This document shows, piece by piece, positions 45,967 to 54,994 of a DNA stretch of 64,000 bases (position 1 is its first letter; every line of letters begins with the position of its first letter). A program made the position numbers and the translations under genes. Origin of the DNA: Dyadobacter sp. CY312 (GTDB lineage: Bacteria > Bacteroidota > Bacteroidia > Cytophagales > Spirosomataceae); assembly GCF_021390535.1 (NCBI RefSeq), contig NZ_JAJUXG010000003.1, positions 310,001 to 374,000 of the forward strand. The letters run 5' to 3'. The notes under the pieces were generated by a model. That model ran no database searches. It had not been told where the DNA came from and saw only the letters and a program-made list of their open reading frames with translations.

Positions 45967-47559
45967 ATGGAACCCGCTCTTCATTTTCTTTTTTCTATCC
46001 CGTTCTGGGCTTACATCCTCATTTTATTAGTTGCGCTTGCTCTGCGCGATATTTTACAGAAAAAGCATACGATTCAACATAATTTCCCACTCGTCGGGCA
46101 TTTCAGATACCTGATTGAAAAAATAGGTCCCGAAATACGCCAGTATATTGTTGCCAACAACAGAGAAGAGTTACCTTTCAATCGTCGCCAAAGATCCTGG
46201 ATATATGCTTCTTCCAAAAAGGAAAACAATTATCAGGGATTTGGTACAGATCAAAATATGCAGGAACCGGGTTACGTGCTCATCAAGCCTGCCATGCTTC
46301 CTTACCAACTTCCGGCATCGCATCCGCATCATGTAAGCCAGGGAAAAGATCCTAACCATTACACCATTCCGTCGGCCAAAGTAATTGGTGAACATCATAA
46401 CAGAAAACGCCTCTATCGTCCGCATTCGGTTATTAATGTGAGCGCCATGAGTTTTGGTTCACTTTCTGCGAGGGCTATTGAATCGCTCAACAAAGGTTCT
46501 TTCCAATTTGGAAACTATCACAATACCGGCGAAGGTGGATTATCTCCGTACCACCAATACGGAGCCGATGTGGTTTTCAATATGGGAACTTCCTATTTCG
46601 GTGTCCGCGACGACGACGGCAATTTTGTAATGGAGAAATTGGTGCGAATGACAGAAACCAAACCATTTGTACGACTTATCGAACTCAAACTTTCGCAGGG
46701 TGCTAAACCAGGAAAAGGCGGAGTACTTCCGGCAAGCAAAATAACCGAAGAAATTGCGGAGATACGCCAGGTACCGATGGGTAAGGATATTGTTTCTCCA
46801 CCTTATCACAGTGCATTTTCGGGTGTCAGAGGAATGGTGGATTTTATTGAACAAATGGCTGAGCAAACCGGATTACCCATTGGTATTAAATCGGCTGTGG
46901 GTAAAACAGACATGTGGGAAGAGCTCGCTGACATTATGGTGGAGACAGGGAAAGGTCCTGATTTCATTACGATAGATGGCGGAGAAGGTGGAACAGGAGC
47001 TGCACCTCCATCATTTGCAGACCATGTTTCGTTACCTCTTGTGTTTGCGTTCAGTACGGTTTATAAGATATTCCAAAAGAGAAACCTTACAGACAAAATT
47101 ACCTTTATCGCTTCAGGCAAACTTGGCTTACCCGCTCAGGCTGTGATGGCGTTTTCAATGGGAGCCGATGTGATTAATGTCGCCCGCGAAGCAATGATGT
47201 CGATCGGCTGTATTCAGGCTCAATCCTGCCACACCAACCGTTGCCCAACGGGAATTGCCACCAATAACAAATGGCTGGAAGCAGGTATAGATCCAACACT
47301 TAAAAGTGAACGTTTCAAAAATTACATGCAAACGCTGTCGAAAGAAATTATTGAAATCACACATGCGGCTGGGTATGAACATCCTTGTCAGTTTGGCATG
47401 AGTGACGTTGATATTTCGATGGGAGACAACAACCGGACTGTACCTCTTGCCGACAATTATGGTTATTTAAAATCAATCGTGCCCTATTCAGGTATCGATT
47501 CATTGCTTGATTGCAGCCATTTGGGAGGAAATAAGACCCGGGTCAAAGCTTCTGCTTAA
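45967..47559 (+). CDS. FMN-binding glutamate synthase family protein
   Basis: 530 residues. An N-terminal hydrophobic helix (about 4-24) precedes the central GltB-like FMN domain: VINVSAMSFGSLSARAIESLNKG, GEGGLSPYH, PGKGGVLPASKI, TIDGGEGGTGAAPPSFADHVSLP and a Cys cluster SCHTNRCPTGIAT. It is the GOGAT synthase domain without the amidotransferase and without the FAD subunit, as in archaeal-type GltB-like proteins. It could pass ammonia or electrons to 2-oxoglutarate with another partner, but the membrane anchor and missing modules leave its reaction open. Confidence 0.85.
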   Translation: MEPALHFLFSIPFWAYILILLVALALRDILQKKHTIQHNFPLVGHFRYLIEKIGPEIRQYIVANNREELPFNRRQRSWIYASSKKENNYQGFGTDQNMQEPGYVLIKPAMLPYQLPASHPHHVSQGKDPNHYTIPSAKVIGEHHNRKRLYRPHSVINVSAMSFGSLSARAIESLNKGSFQFGNYHNTGEGGLSPYHQYGADVVFNMGTSYFGVRDDDGNFVMEKLVRMTETKPFVRLIELKLSQGAKPGKGGVLPASKITEEIAEIRQVPMGKDIVSPPYHSAFSGVRGMVDFIEQMAEQTGLPIGIKSAVGKTDMWEELADIMVETGKGPDFITIDGGEGGTGAAPPSFADHVSLPLVFAFSTVYKIFQKRNLTDKITFIASGKLGLPAQAVMAFSMGADVINVAREAMMSIGCIQAQSCHTNRCPTGIATNNKWLEAGIDPTLKSERFKNYMQTLSKEIIEITHAAGYEHPCQFGMSDVDISMGDNNRTVPLADNYGYLKSIVPYSGIDSLLDCSHLGGNKTRVKASA

Positions 47560-47593
47560 AATGATTTGAGTGTACTTCTTTGTTTTTTAAGCC

Positions 47594-48289
47594 ATGAAAG
47601 TCACCATCAAATTTTTGCAAAAGGTACAAATTGCACTTCTTATTCTTTTCGTGTTTTCCTGCTCGTCAGATCAGGAAAACGCGCCACCAGATACTTCCTA
47701 TTTCCCGTTAGCGGTGGGAAGTGAATCCGTATTTGAGGTTGAAAGGATAAACTATTCATTGAGCGAAACTCCGACAAACAAAAAAATTAACCTTCGACAG
47801 ACAATCACAAATTCTTTTACAGACCTTAACGGGAATCTGGCATATAAAATAGAATTTGAAGTTAATACCAGACAAAACCAATGGAGACAAGATTCTGTTA
47901 GCATTTTGTGGCGTGGTTTAGACAAAGCATATATACAGGAAAACGGGCAGACAGTTGTAAAAATGATTTTCCCGTTGGCAGATGGAACTGCATGGAACGG
48001 AAATGACTACAACACATTACCCGAAACTATTTTTCGTTGTACTGCTAAAAATAAACCTCTCACGATCGGCTCAATTCACTATCCAAACACAGTTACTATA
48101 ATCCGACAGGACGATTCCACACTTTTGTCCAGAAACAAGTATATAGAGATGTATGCAGCAGAGATTGGACTCATAAGTACGGAGAAGGTGTTTGTCAAAT
48201 ATTGTAACACACCGGATTGTATTGGAAAAGGGATTATCAATTCGGGGTATAAAGAGATCAGCGTATTAAAAACTTACATTAAAAAATGA
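47594..48289 (+). CDS. Lipoprotein of unknown function, coupled to a T9SS subtilase
   Basis: 231 residues with a lipoprotein signal and lipobox FSCS (Cys23). The mature part starts SDQENAPPDTSYFPLAVGSESVFEVE and is beta-rich, with a pair of cysteines (KYCNTPDCIG) near the end. I do not recognise the family. Its last four bases overlap the start of the subtilase gene (ATGA at 48286-48289), so the two are probably translated together and may act together at the cell surface. Confidence 0.7.
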   Translation: MKVTIKFLQKVQIALLILFVFSCSSDQENAPPDTSYFPLAVGSESVFEVERINYSLSETPTNKKINLRQTITNSFTDLNGNLAYKIEFEVNTRQNQWRQDSVSILWRGLDKAYIQENGQTVVKMIFPLADGTAWNGNDYNTLPETIFRCTAKNKPLTIGSIHYPNTVTIIRQDDSTLLSRNKYIEMYAAEIGLISTEKVFVKYCNTPDCIGKGIINSGYKEISVLKTYIKK

Positions 48290-49938
48290 CAAGATATCTA
48301 TCACTCATTTTCTTGTGCTCGTTGTTTGTAACAGTGGCTTCCGCACAAAACAATCCGCGATATCTGGTTCTGTTTAAAGACAAAACAGGCTCTCCCTATT
48401 CCATTTCCAAACCAACCGAATTCGTATCTGAACGGTCCGTGCTGAGAAGAACACGTCAGAACATTCCTTTCACTACAAATGATCTTCCGGTGAATCCGGC
48501 TTACAATGCGGCTATTACACAGACAGGTGCAAAACTCATTTATTCTTCACGCTGGTTTAACGGGTCTCTCGTTGAGGCTTCCGCAGATCAATTGGAACAA
48601 ATAAAAAAATTGCCCTTTTATCGTGGAATAGAATTGAATTTACCCGTCGCTAACCTCACATCAGCATCACCTGGTATATTCCGGACGGAAGCCGTACAGG
48701 ATAAATTGGGCACTTACGAAGACCTGGATTATGGGCGAATGAACAGCCAGCTTGCGCTTATGGAAGCAAGCCAGTTACACGACAAAGGATTTCAAGGTCA
48801 AAATATGCTTATTGCTGTTCTTGATAATGGTTTTCTGAACGGCAACAATGTTAGTTTCCTCAAATCAATGTATGATGAAAAAAGGCTGGTAGACTCTCAC
48901 GATTTCGTAGCGCGGGACGGGAATGTGTACAACGACGGTTCGCATGGTTTGCATGTTCTTTCCACCATAGCGGCATACGTTCCATCTACCATGATCGGTG
49001 CAGCTTTCAAAGCTGCATTTGCGCTGTATCGTACCGAAAATGATCTGGAAGAATCACCTTATGAAGAAGTTACCTGGCTGCTTGCCGCGGAAAGAGCCGA
49101 CAGTCTTGGTGCTGATATTATCAATTCATCGTTAGGCTACCGCACGTTTGCAAGGGAGTTCAATACCCCTGCTTACAATTACACGCGTGCGCAAATGGAT
49201 GGTAAGACGACGATTATCAGCCGTGCAGCCCGTTACGCTACTCGTACGGGAATGCTTGTAGTAAATGCAGCAGGAAACGAAGGTAGTGCCGGGTTATCCG
49301 CCCCGGCGGATGTAGATTCAGTTTTAACAGTGGGCGGAACTGCATTGGATCTTAGCCCCTATACAAATACCTCCGTTGGACCTAACGCCATCAACCAAAT
49401 GAAACCTGATGTGGCTGCGGTAGGCCAGGGAGCTGTGATTGGAAACACAGCAGGTAATGTAGCAACCAGTAACGGAACATCGTTTGCGTCACCACTCATT
49501 GCCGGTCTAAGTGCTATTCTGTGGCAGGCCTATCCCCGCCTTACGGCTCAACAACTTATATATGTATTAAAAAAATCGGGACATCAGGCCGCTAATCCTA
49601 ACAATATTTTGGGATATGGCGTACCCAGAATAAGTGTTGCGGAACACATTATTCAGGAGGAATTCCAACCGTTGGGAACTGAAAAAGATATACTTTCTAA
49701 CCTTACTCTATCTCCAAATCCGACGGAAGGAGTACTTTTTTTAACAGTGCCGGAATCATTGGTTGGCAAAAAAGCTTCCCTGAAAATATATCAGGTGAAC
49801 GGAAGCCTTATCTCACAGCAGGAAACAAGACTTTCCGCCAAAACCAGCATAGCTACCAGTAGCTTAAACTCCGGACTCTACATTCTAAAAACCAGTGTTG
49901 ATTCCCGCGAACGGACACTAAAATTTATTAAAAAATAG
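48286..49938 (+). CDS. Subtilisin-like S8 protease with T9SS C-terminal sorting domain
   Basis: 550 residues. Signal peptide about 1-20, a propeptide-like region to about 150, then the S8 catalytic domain with Asp in IAVLDNGFL, His in DGSHGLHVLST and Ser in SNGTSFASPLIAGLSAIL. After about 455 a type A T9SS sorting domain follows (LSPNPTEGVLFLTV ... SGLYILKT ... LKFIKK), which directs export through the type IX system and surface attachment. It is a likely secreted or surface protease. The gene ends overlapping the convergent Nudix gene by 11 bases. Confidence 0.9.
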   Translation: MTRYLSLIFLCSLFVTVASAQNNPRYLVLFKDKTGSPYSISKPTEFVSERSVLRRTRQNIPFTTNDLPVNPAYNAAITQTGAKLIYSSRWFNGSLVEASADQLEQIKKLPFYRGIELNLPVANLTSASPGIFRTEAVQDKLGTYEDLDYGRMNSQLALMEASQLHDKGFQGQNMLIAVLDNGFLNGNNVSFLKSMYDEKRLVDSHDFVARDGNVYNDGSHGLHVLSTIAAYVPSTMIGAAFKAAFALYRTENDLEESPYEEVTWLLAAERADSLGADIINSSLGYRTFAREFNTPAYNYTRAQMDGKTTIISRAARYATRTGMLVVNAAGNEGSAGLSAPADVDSVLTVGGTALDLSPYTNTSVGPNAINQMKPDVAAVGQGAVIGNTAGNVATSNGTSFASPLIAGLSAILWQAYPRLTAQQLIYVLKKSGHQAANPNNILGYGVPRISVAEHIIQEEFQPLGTEKDILSNLTLSPNPTEGVLFLTVPESLVGKKASLKIYQVNGSLISQQETRLSAKTSIATSSLNSGLYILKTSVDSRERTLKFIKK

Positions 49939-50464
49939 CCTTTCTGGCCATTCTCATAATAGACTCCGAATTGTTGTAATCCTGAACCTTTGACAGCGAA
50001 ATCCAACGCAGATCCCTGGATTCGGAATTGATGACCAATTCTGTTTGCGCATCAGCTTTGAACAAAAACCGCACATCGTAATGGTAGTGCGCAGCATCTT
50101 TGCTATTGGCAGGAATAAGGTGTATATCCACATCAAAAATGCCTTCATTTGCCAGTCTAAAATTCAATAGCCCTGTTTCTTCCTCAACTTCCTTCCGTGC
50201 AACGGCCAGTACATCCGGATCTCCGTCGCAATGTCCGCCCGGCTGAAACCAGCGATTCAGCTTTCTGTGATGCATCAATAACACCTGATCGCCCGTCTCA
50301 GAAACAATCCAACCGGAAGCTGTAACATGGCCAGGCGCGAAAGTTCTCTCAAAACAATCCTTATTAGTGGCAACAAAATTTTTCATTTCAGTAAGCATTT
50401 CCGCCTCTTCCACGTCGGTGGTATTGTAGGCGTCAAGCAGCGACAGTAAACTGTTTCGGTTCAT
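49928..50464 (-). CDS. Nudix hydrolase
   Basis: 178 residues. The Nudix box is GGHCDGDPDVLAVARKEVEEETGL, with KEVEEETGL giving the catalytic Glu residues; the first Glu of the canonical box is not kept in the same place. The sequence NRWFQPGGHCDGD is typical of a CTP/dNTP or general nucleoside diphosphate-X hydrolase subgroup. Its substrate is unknown. It overlaps the subtilase 3' end. Confidence 0.88.
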   Translation of the reverse strand: MNRNSLLSLLDAYNTTDVEEAEMLTEMKNFVATNKDCFERTFAPGHVTASGWIVSETGDQVLLMHHRKLNRWFQPGGHCDGDPDVLAVARKEVEEETGLLNFRLANEGIFDVDIHLIPANSKDAAHYHYDVRFLFKADAQTELVINSESRDLRWISLSKVQDYNNSESIMRMARKAIF

Positions 50465-50535
50465 CGTAGGCTATCTAAACTTTTCATTCTAATTTCGCTG
50501 CAAGTTTAAAAATAATACACAAACCACCTGTTAAA

Positions 50536-51450
50536 ATGAAAAAGTATCTATTATCAATTTCTTTGGCCATTGCTGTTGCAACTGTATCCATGGCTCAGCG
50601 CACACCACAAGCAAGCACTGCGGCTGGCGTCATGCAGACTGTCGGAGTGACTGATTTCACCGTGAAATATTCCCGTCCAAATATAAAAGGCCGTTCTATA
50701 TTCGCAGACAGTTCTACGCTTGCTCCTTATAATCAAATCTGGCGCACAGGAGCCAACATGGCCACTACACTCGAATCAAGCACTGACTTTTCATTCGGTG
50801 GCAAAAAAGTTGCAGCTGGAAAATATGCATTGTTTTCTATCCCTTCGGGCTCTGCCTGGGCAGTCATTTTGAATAAGAATTTCAACCAGGGAGGAACGGA
50901 TAATTACAAGGAGACAGAAGATGTAGCACGCATTATGGTTGTCCCTACATCGTCAGATTTTACGGAATCCTTTTCGATCGACTTTTCAAACATTTCGGAC
51001 AGCACAGCTTACTTGAATATCAACTGGGCATCTGTTAAAGTTCCGGTACAAATTAGCATTGACACGGACCAACTTACCATGGCTGGTTTGAACAAAGCCG
51101 TTGCTGAGAAACCAGAAGACGTTGCTACATTACAAAGCACAGCAGGTTACCTGCTTGGTAAAGGAAAAGATTTGTCGCAGGCACTTTCTATGGCTGACAA
51201 AGCGATTGGCATAAAAGAGACTTTCTCAAACCTATGGCTGAAAGCACAGATTTTGTCCAAGCTTGGAAAAGTTGCAGAAGCAATACCTGTTGCACAAAAA
51301 GCACTGACAGTTGGAGCTGCATCTGGTGACGGTGCATTTGCAAGCTTTTACAAAGGACAAATTGAAAATGGTATTAAAAGTATGACAGCCAAATTGCCAG
51401 CTGTAAAAGAAGCTGCTTCGGCAATTAAAGGAAAGAAGAAGAAAAAATAA
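50536..51450 (+). CDS. DUF2911 family secreted protein
   Basis: 304 residues with a signal peptide ending in SMA-Q (about 20). The DUF2911 domain covers about 25-170: VKYSRPNIKGRSIFAD, YNQIWRTGANMATTLE and GKYALFSIPS, WAVILNKN. The C-terminal part is TPR-like (LGKGKDLSQALSMADKAI) and ends in a Lys-rich tail (KGKKKKK). Function unknown. A terminator follows directly. Confidence 0.88.
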   Translation: MKKYLLSISLAIAVATVSMAQRTPQASTAAGVMQTVGVTDFTVKYSRPNIKGRSIFADSSTLAPYNQIWRTGANMATTLESSTDFSFGGKKVAAGKYALFSIPSGSAWAVILNKNFNQGGTDNYKETEDVARIMVVPTSSDFTESFSIDFSNISDSTAYLNINWASVKVPVQISIDTDQLTMAGLNKAVAEKPEDVATLQSTAGYLLGKGKDLSQALSMADKAIGIKETFSNLWLKAQILSKLGKVAEAIPVAQKALTVGAASGDGAFASFYKGQIENGIKSMTAKLPAVKEAASAIKGKKKKK

Positions 51451-51477
51451 GTATTTGCTCTAAGAATTTACAGAGTG

Positions 51478-51505
51478 GCCGCTTCGATTGGAGCGGCTAT
51501 TTTTG
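51478..51505 (+). terminator. Terminator after the DUF2911 gene
   Basis: GCCGCTTC (51478-51485), loop GATT, GGAGCGGC (51490-51497), then TATTTTTG. It is 27 bases after the stop. Confidence 0.8.
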
Positions 51506-51554
51506 TTTAAGACGAATTGCAAACAAAATTAAGATTTGGCAATTGAATTCATCA

Positions 51555-52163
51555 CTACCTGAAAAACCGCGGAACAGTCCACTCGTAACGAACAGCCAGT
51601 ACCCTGATCAAAATGATCAATAATGAAGCTGTAATAAATGCAAAGTTCCTTTCTGCTCCGAATTTATCGAGAATCAGATAACAGCAAGCTCCTGCAAAAC
51701 AGGCCGTTGCATATACCTCTTTGCGGTAAATAATTGGTATTTCGTTGGTCATTACATCCCGAATCACCCCACCCATAATGGCCGAGAAGATGCCCATAAT
51801 TGCGGCAATTTCTGGTCTTACCCCCAGGTTCAATGCCTTTTCTGTACCTACAATTGTAAACAAGGCAATACCGCAGGTATCGAAAAGAAAAAGTGTTTTT
51901 CGGAGATTGAGAAGAAATTTATAAAAAACGAAGGTTACCAAAATCCCTGCCATGATGGCGTATATGATGGTGATGTCGCTAATCCAAACGAGTGGATAAC
52001 TATCCAGCAAAATATCACGCAATGTACCACCACCGATTGAAGAAATAAAAGCAGTAAAACTAGCCCCAAACCAATCCTGATGCTTCTGGTCTTTCATAGC
52101 CAAAGCACCGGAAATGGCAAAAGCAAAGGTTCCGATAATTTCTAAAATGTATTGGATACTCAT
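51555..52163 (-). CDS. Trimeric intracellular cation channel family protein (UPF0126)
   Basis: 202 residues with six to seven hydrophobic helices in two internally similar halves. IIGTFAFAISGALAMKDQKHQDWFGA and the second-half counterpart FDTCGIALFTIVGTEKALN each start a glycine-rich TRIC/UPF0126 repeat, and GGGTLRDILLD and GGVIRDVM are the paired loops. Bacterial TRIC proteins conduct K+ across the inner membrane. Alone here; no partner gene is evident. Confidence 0.88.
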   Translation of the reverse strand: MSIQYILEIIGTFAFAISGALAMKDQKHQDWFGASFTAFISSIGGGTLRDILLDSYPLVWISDITIIYAIMAGILVTFVFYKFLLNLRKTLFLFDTCGIALFTIVGTEKALNLGVRPEIAAIMGIFSAIMGGVIRDVMTNEIPIIYRKEVYATACFAGACCYLILDKFGAERNFAFITASLLIILIRVLAVRYEWTVPRFFR

Positions 52164-52175
52164 GAAAAAAATAAA

Positions 52176-52320
52176 GAATTAGGAATTAAAAATGAAGTGT
52201 TATTAATAGAGAAAAATAACTCTTCTAACTTCAAATCCCTATATCATAACTCCTTAACTACTGACTTCTTAATCGCACCGGCGACCCGATCCTCATTCTT
52301 AATTCTTAATTCTTAATTCC
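52176..52320. repeat. AT-rich inverted repeat with a heptamer tandem
   Basis: The left arm GAATTAGGAATTAAAAATGAAG (52176-52197) pairs with 52291-52312 at 19 of 22 positions. The right side also contains a tandem of three TTAATTC heptamers (about 52299-52319). The repeat fills the region between the TRIC start and the thyA stop. Confidence 0.8.
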
Positions 52321-52326
52321 CTTACC

Positions 52327-53148
52327 CTAAACCGCTACCGGCGCCTTAATTCCCGGCCATGGATTGTAATTTTGAAGCTCGAAATCTTCGAATTTGAAGT
52401 CAAATACGCTCTTAATGTCGGGATTGATTGCCATTGTAGGAAGCGGACGGAACTCTCGGCTTAGCTGCAATTCAACCTGTTCCAAATGGTTGCTGTAAAT
52501 ATGCGTATCACCGCCAGTCCATACAAAATCGCCAAGATCCAGATCGCATTCCTGAGCGATCATCATCGTTAGCAAAGCATAACTGGCAATGTTAAAAGGA
52601 ACACCCAGGAAAACGTCAGCGCTGCGTTGATACAACTGACAGGATAATTTGCCACGCGTTTCACCCGCTTCCTCATCCGGAGGAGCCACATAAAACTGAA
52701 ACAAAGCATGACAAGGCTGCAATTTCATTTTCGAAAGCTCAGTCGGGTTCCAGGCTGAAACCATTATTCGTCTCGAATCCGGCGTATTTTTAAGCAGTTT
52801 TAATACCTCCTGCAACTGATCCACAGATTTGCCGTCGATGCCTTCCCAGCTTCTCCATTGTTTGCCATATACAGGTCCCAGGTCGCCATTTTCATCCGCC
52901 CATTCATCCCAGATCGACACACCGTTGTCTTTCAGATATTTAATGTTTGTATCTCCTTTCAGGAACCAGAGCAACTCGTATATGATCGATTTGGTATGAA
53001 CCTTTTTGGTTGTAACAAGCGGAAATCCATCTTTGAGATTAAACCGCATCTGATAGCCAAAAACGCTGATTGTACCCGTGCCGGTACGATCAGTCTTCTT
53101 CACTCCGTTTGCAAGAATGTGGCGTAATAAATCGTGATATTGTTGCAT
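52327..53148 (-). CDS. thyA: Thymidylate synthase
   Basis: 273 residues, full length for ThyA. The catalytic Cys is in [12 protein letters not shown] at about 155, preceded by [10 protein letters not shown]. The dUMP-binding SRRIM, the folate-binding [13 protein letters not shown] and the C-terminal PGIKAPVAV (ending in Val) are all present. It methylates dUMP with methylene-tetrahydrofolate. No dihydrofolate reductase gene follows, unlike in many bacteria. Confidence 0.96.
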   Translation of the reverse strand: MQQYHDLLRHILANGVKKTDRTGTGTISVFGYQMRFNLKDGFPLVTTKKVHTKSIIYELLWFLKGDTNIKYLKDNGVSIWDEWADENGDLGPVYGKQWRSWEGIDGKSVDQLQEVLKLLKNTPDSRRIMVSAWNPTELSKMKLQPCHALFQFYVAPPDEEAGETRGKLSCQLYQRSADVFLGVPFNIASYALLTMMIAQECDLDLGDFVWTGGDTHIYSNHLEQVELQLSREFRPLPTMAINPDIKSVFDFKFEDFELQNYNPWPGIKAPVAV

Positions 53149-53190
53149 TGGTATTTAAATTCCGGTATTTAGTCGTAAGAGTTTTTAATT

Positions 53191-53310
53191 ACACAGAGGT
53201 TCACAGAGAAGTTTAGGAGTTTCACTGAGTAGTCCTTTTATGTCAAAGAATGACAAAAAACAGCCCATGTCCTTGCGTCATCTTTGCGTCCATTGCGGTT
53301 AATTTACTGG
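53191..53310. repeat. Composite intergenic repeat (CACAGAGG / CGCAAAG type)
   Basis: The left part has AATTACACAGAGGTTCACAGAGAAG (53187-53211), with CACAGAG twice. The right part, read on the minus strand from 53301, has ACCGCAATGGACGCAAAG and then GATGACGCAAGGAC. A TGTCA-AAGAA-TGACA inverted repeat (53241-53255) lies in the middle. Similar repeats are known from intergenic regions of many environmental bacteria. It sits between thyA and the OsmC gene. Confidence 0.6.
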
Positions 53311-53321
53311 TAAGCGCTGTC

Positions 53322-53750
53322 TTAAACTGATGCAATTTCAACGCTGTGCGTTATGGTTGCCAATGCTTCCAGCTGGGCAGTCGCCGAGCAGTATTTTTCC
53401 ATCGAAAGTGCTATGGCTCGGTTGATCTTGTTTTCATCAAGCTGGTTTCCTGCAAACTTGAAAGTGAGGTGGATATTTCTGAAAGGCGAACGTTTTGTTC
53501 CTTCCTCTTCTACCCTGTCGCCGTCTGCCACGATTCTGAAATCCGTTATTTCCTGTTTTTGTTTTTTCAGGATCAAGACCACGTCGATCGCACTGCAGCT
53601 CGCAAGACCCATCAGTAAAAGTTCCATTGGTCTCACACCCTGATTGGTTCCACCGATTTCCGGAGATCCGTCGGTATGTACTTTTATTTCCGAAGAACCG
53701 CTTCCCTCAAAATGAAAAGCATCATCCACACGTACTATTTCAATTTTCAT
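53322..53750 (-). CDS. OsmC-family peroxide-handling protein
   Basis: 142 residues of the OsmC/Ohr fold: MGLASCSAIDVVLILKKQ near 48 gives the first reactive Cys, and the second is in EKYCSATAQLEAL near 119, the two-cysteine arrangement expected for hydroperoxide reduction. Members use lipoyl or dithiol reductants to detoxify organic hydroperoxides. It may alternatively be a less specific OsmC-like member. It follows a 171-base gap that holds the composite repeat. Confidence 0.85.
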   Translation of the reverse strand: MKIEIVRVDDAFHFEGSGSSEIKVHTDGSPEIGGTNQGVRPMELLLMGLASCSAIDVVLILKKQKQEITDFRIVADGDRVEEEGTKRSPFRNIHLTFKFAGNQLDENKINRAIALSMEKYCSATAQLEALATITHSVEIASV

Positions 53751-53987
53751 ATTTATCTGGTAAATAAAATCTTAAAATGATCAATTCCGGACTGTTAATA
53801 TTTTATTCTCAGCAAAGCCCGCACGCGCTAAGTAACCTTATAATGTATATGACCGAATCAAAGTTCAAATATACTTGATCATGGATTAGGCCACGGCATA
53901 ATTTAAAAACAAGTTTTATCCTTGTATCTTCGTTCGATAATGCTTTGCTGACCACAGCAATTAAATTCCATCCTAAATTTCCTGATC

Positions 53988-54227
53988 ATGTGGAAAGAAG
54001 AAGATAACAAACTGAAAAGAAGTTTCACATTCGGAGACTTTAAAGAAGCATTTGCCTTTATGACAAAAGTTGCAGCAGTAGTGGATGAAATGGATCACCA
54101 CCCATTTTGGACCAATACCTACAACAAAGTTAGCATTGAGCTCAATACGCATGATGCCGGCAACATAGTGACAGAAAAAGACAGAAAACTAGCCACCTCA
54201 ATAGATCAGATTTTCGAACAAAAATGA
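53988..54227 (+). CDS. 4a-hydroxytetrahydrobiopterin dehydratase (PCD/DCoH-like)
   Basis: 79 residues, slightly shorter than the usual 95-115. Its active-site motif is [23 protein letters not shown]: the His-His pair, the W/Y region and the later His are in place. [21 protein letters not shown] is the family's first helix. The enzyme dehydrates 4a-hydroxy-pterin. Its stop overlaps the rsmI start (ATGA, 54224-54227), showing translational coupling. No phenylalanine hydroxylase gene is near, so a moonlighting or molybdopterin-type role is possible. Confidence 0.85.
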   Translation: MWKEEDNKLKRSFTFGDFKEAFAFMTKVAAVVDEMDHHPFWTNTYNKVSIELNTHDAGNIVTEKDRKLATSIDQIFEQK

Positions 54228-54925
54228 AGCTTTTTATAGTACCAACTCCAATCGGAAATCTTGAAGATATCACGCTCCGTGCCATTAATGTGTTGAAAAC
54301 TGTGGACGTTGTTCTTGCTGAGGATACACGTACTTCGGGTAACCTTTTAAAACACCTCGGAATAAGCAAACCTTTACAGAGTTACCATATTCACAACGAA
54401 CACCAGACGGTGACTCGGGTTATTGAGCGGATTTTAAAAGGTGAAACCATGGCACTGGTGTCCGACGCGGGTACACCGGCAGTTTCCGATCCGGGTTTTT
54501 TATTGGTAAGAGAATGTATCAAATACGGCATCACAATAGAATGTCTGCCCGGCCCAACGGCATTTGTACCAGCACTGGTTAACTCTGGCCTACCCAGCGA
54601 CAGATTTACTTTCGAAGGTTTTTTACCTCATAAAAAAGGGCGGCAAACCCGTCTGCAAAATCTTGTAAACGAAGAGCGGACGATGATTTTCTACGAATCG
54701 CCCCACCGTTTAGTGAAGTCTTTAACGCAGTTTGCGGAATACTTCGGACCCGACCGCCAGGTTTCAGTTTCACGCGAACTCACAAAGATTTTTGAAGAAA
54801 ATATCCGCGGAACCGTTACGGAGGTTTTGGCCTACTTTTCTGCAAAAACGATTAAAGGTGAAATTGTGATCATCGTTGGCGGAAAAAACAGTGGAGCAAA
54901 ATCAAACGACGATTCTGAGGACTAA
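54224..54925 (+). CDS. rsmI: 16S rRNA (cytidine1402-2'-O)-methyltransferase RsmI
   Basis: 233 residues. The tetrapyrrole-methylase fold: [21 protein letters not shown] at the start, [13 protein letters not shown] near 34, [20 protein letters not shown] near 80 and [12 protein letters not shown] near 128. It methylates the ribose of C1402 in 16S rRNA. It is coupled with the upstream dehydratase gene and followed by the DUF4105 gene. Confidence 0.94.
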   Translation: MKLFIVPTPIGNLEDITLRAINVLKTVDVVLAEDTRTSGNLLKHLGISKPLQSYHIHNEHQTVTRVIERILKGETMALVSDAGTPAVSDPGFLLVRECIKYGITIECLPGPTAFVPALVNSGLPSDRFTFEGFLPHKKGRQTRLQNLVNEERTMIFYESPHRLVKSLTQFAEYFGPDRQVSVSRELTKIFEENIRGTVTEVLAYFSAKTIKGEIVIIVGGKNSGAKSNDDSED

Positions 54926-54994
54926 CACGTTATGTTATCAACATTTATGAACATTAATTTAAAATCCCTCTTTTTGACTGCCAGGAGTTATAAT

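Noticed and set aside
53777..53885. ATGATCAA / TTGATCAT inverted repeat between the OsmC and pterin dehydratase genes
   Set aside because: Only 8 bp arms about 100 bases apart; chance is a sufficient explanation in AT-rich DNA.
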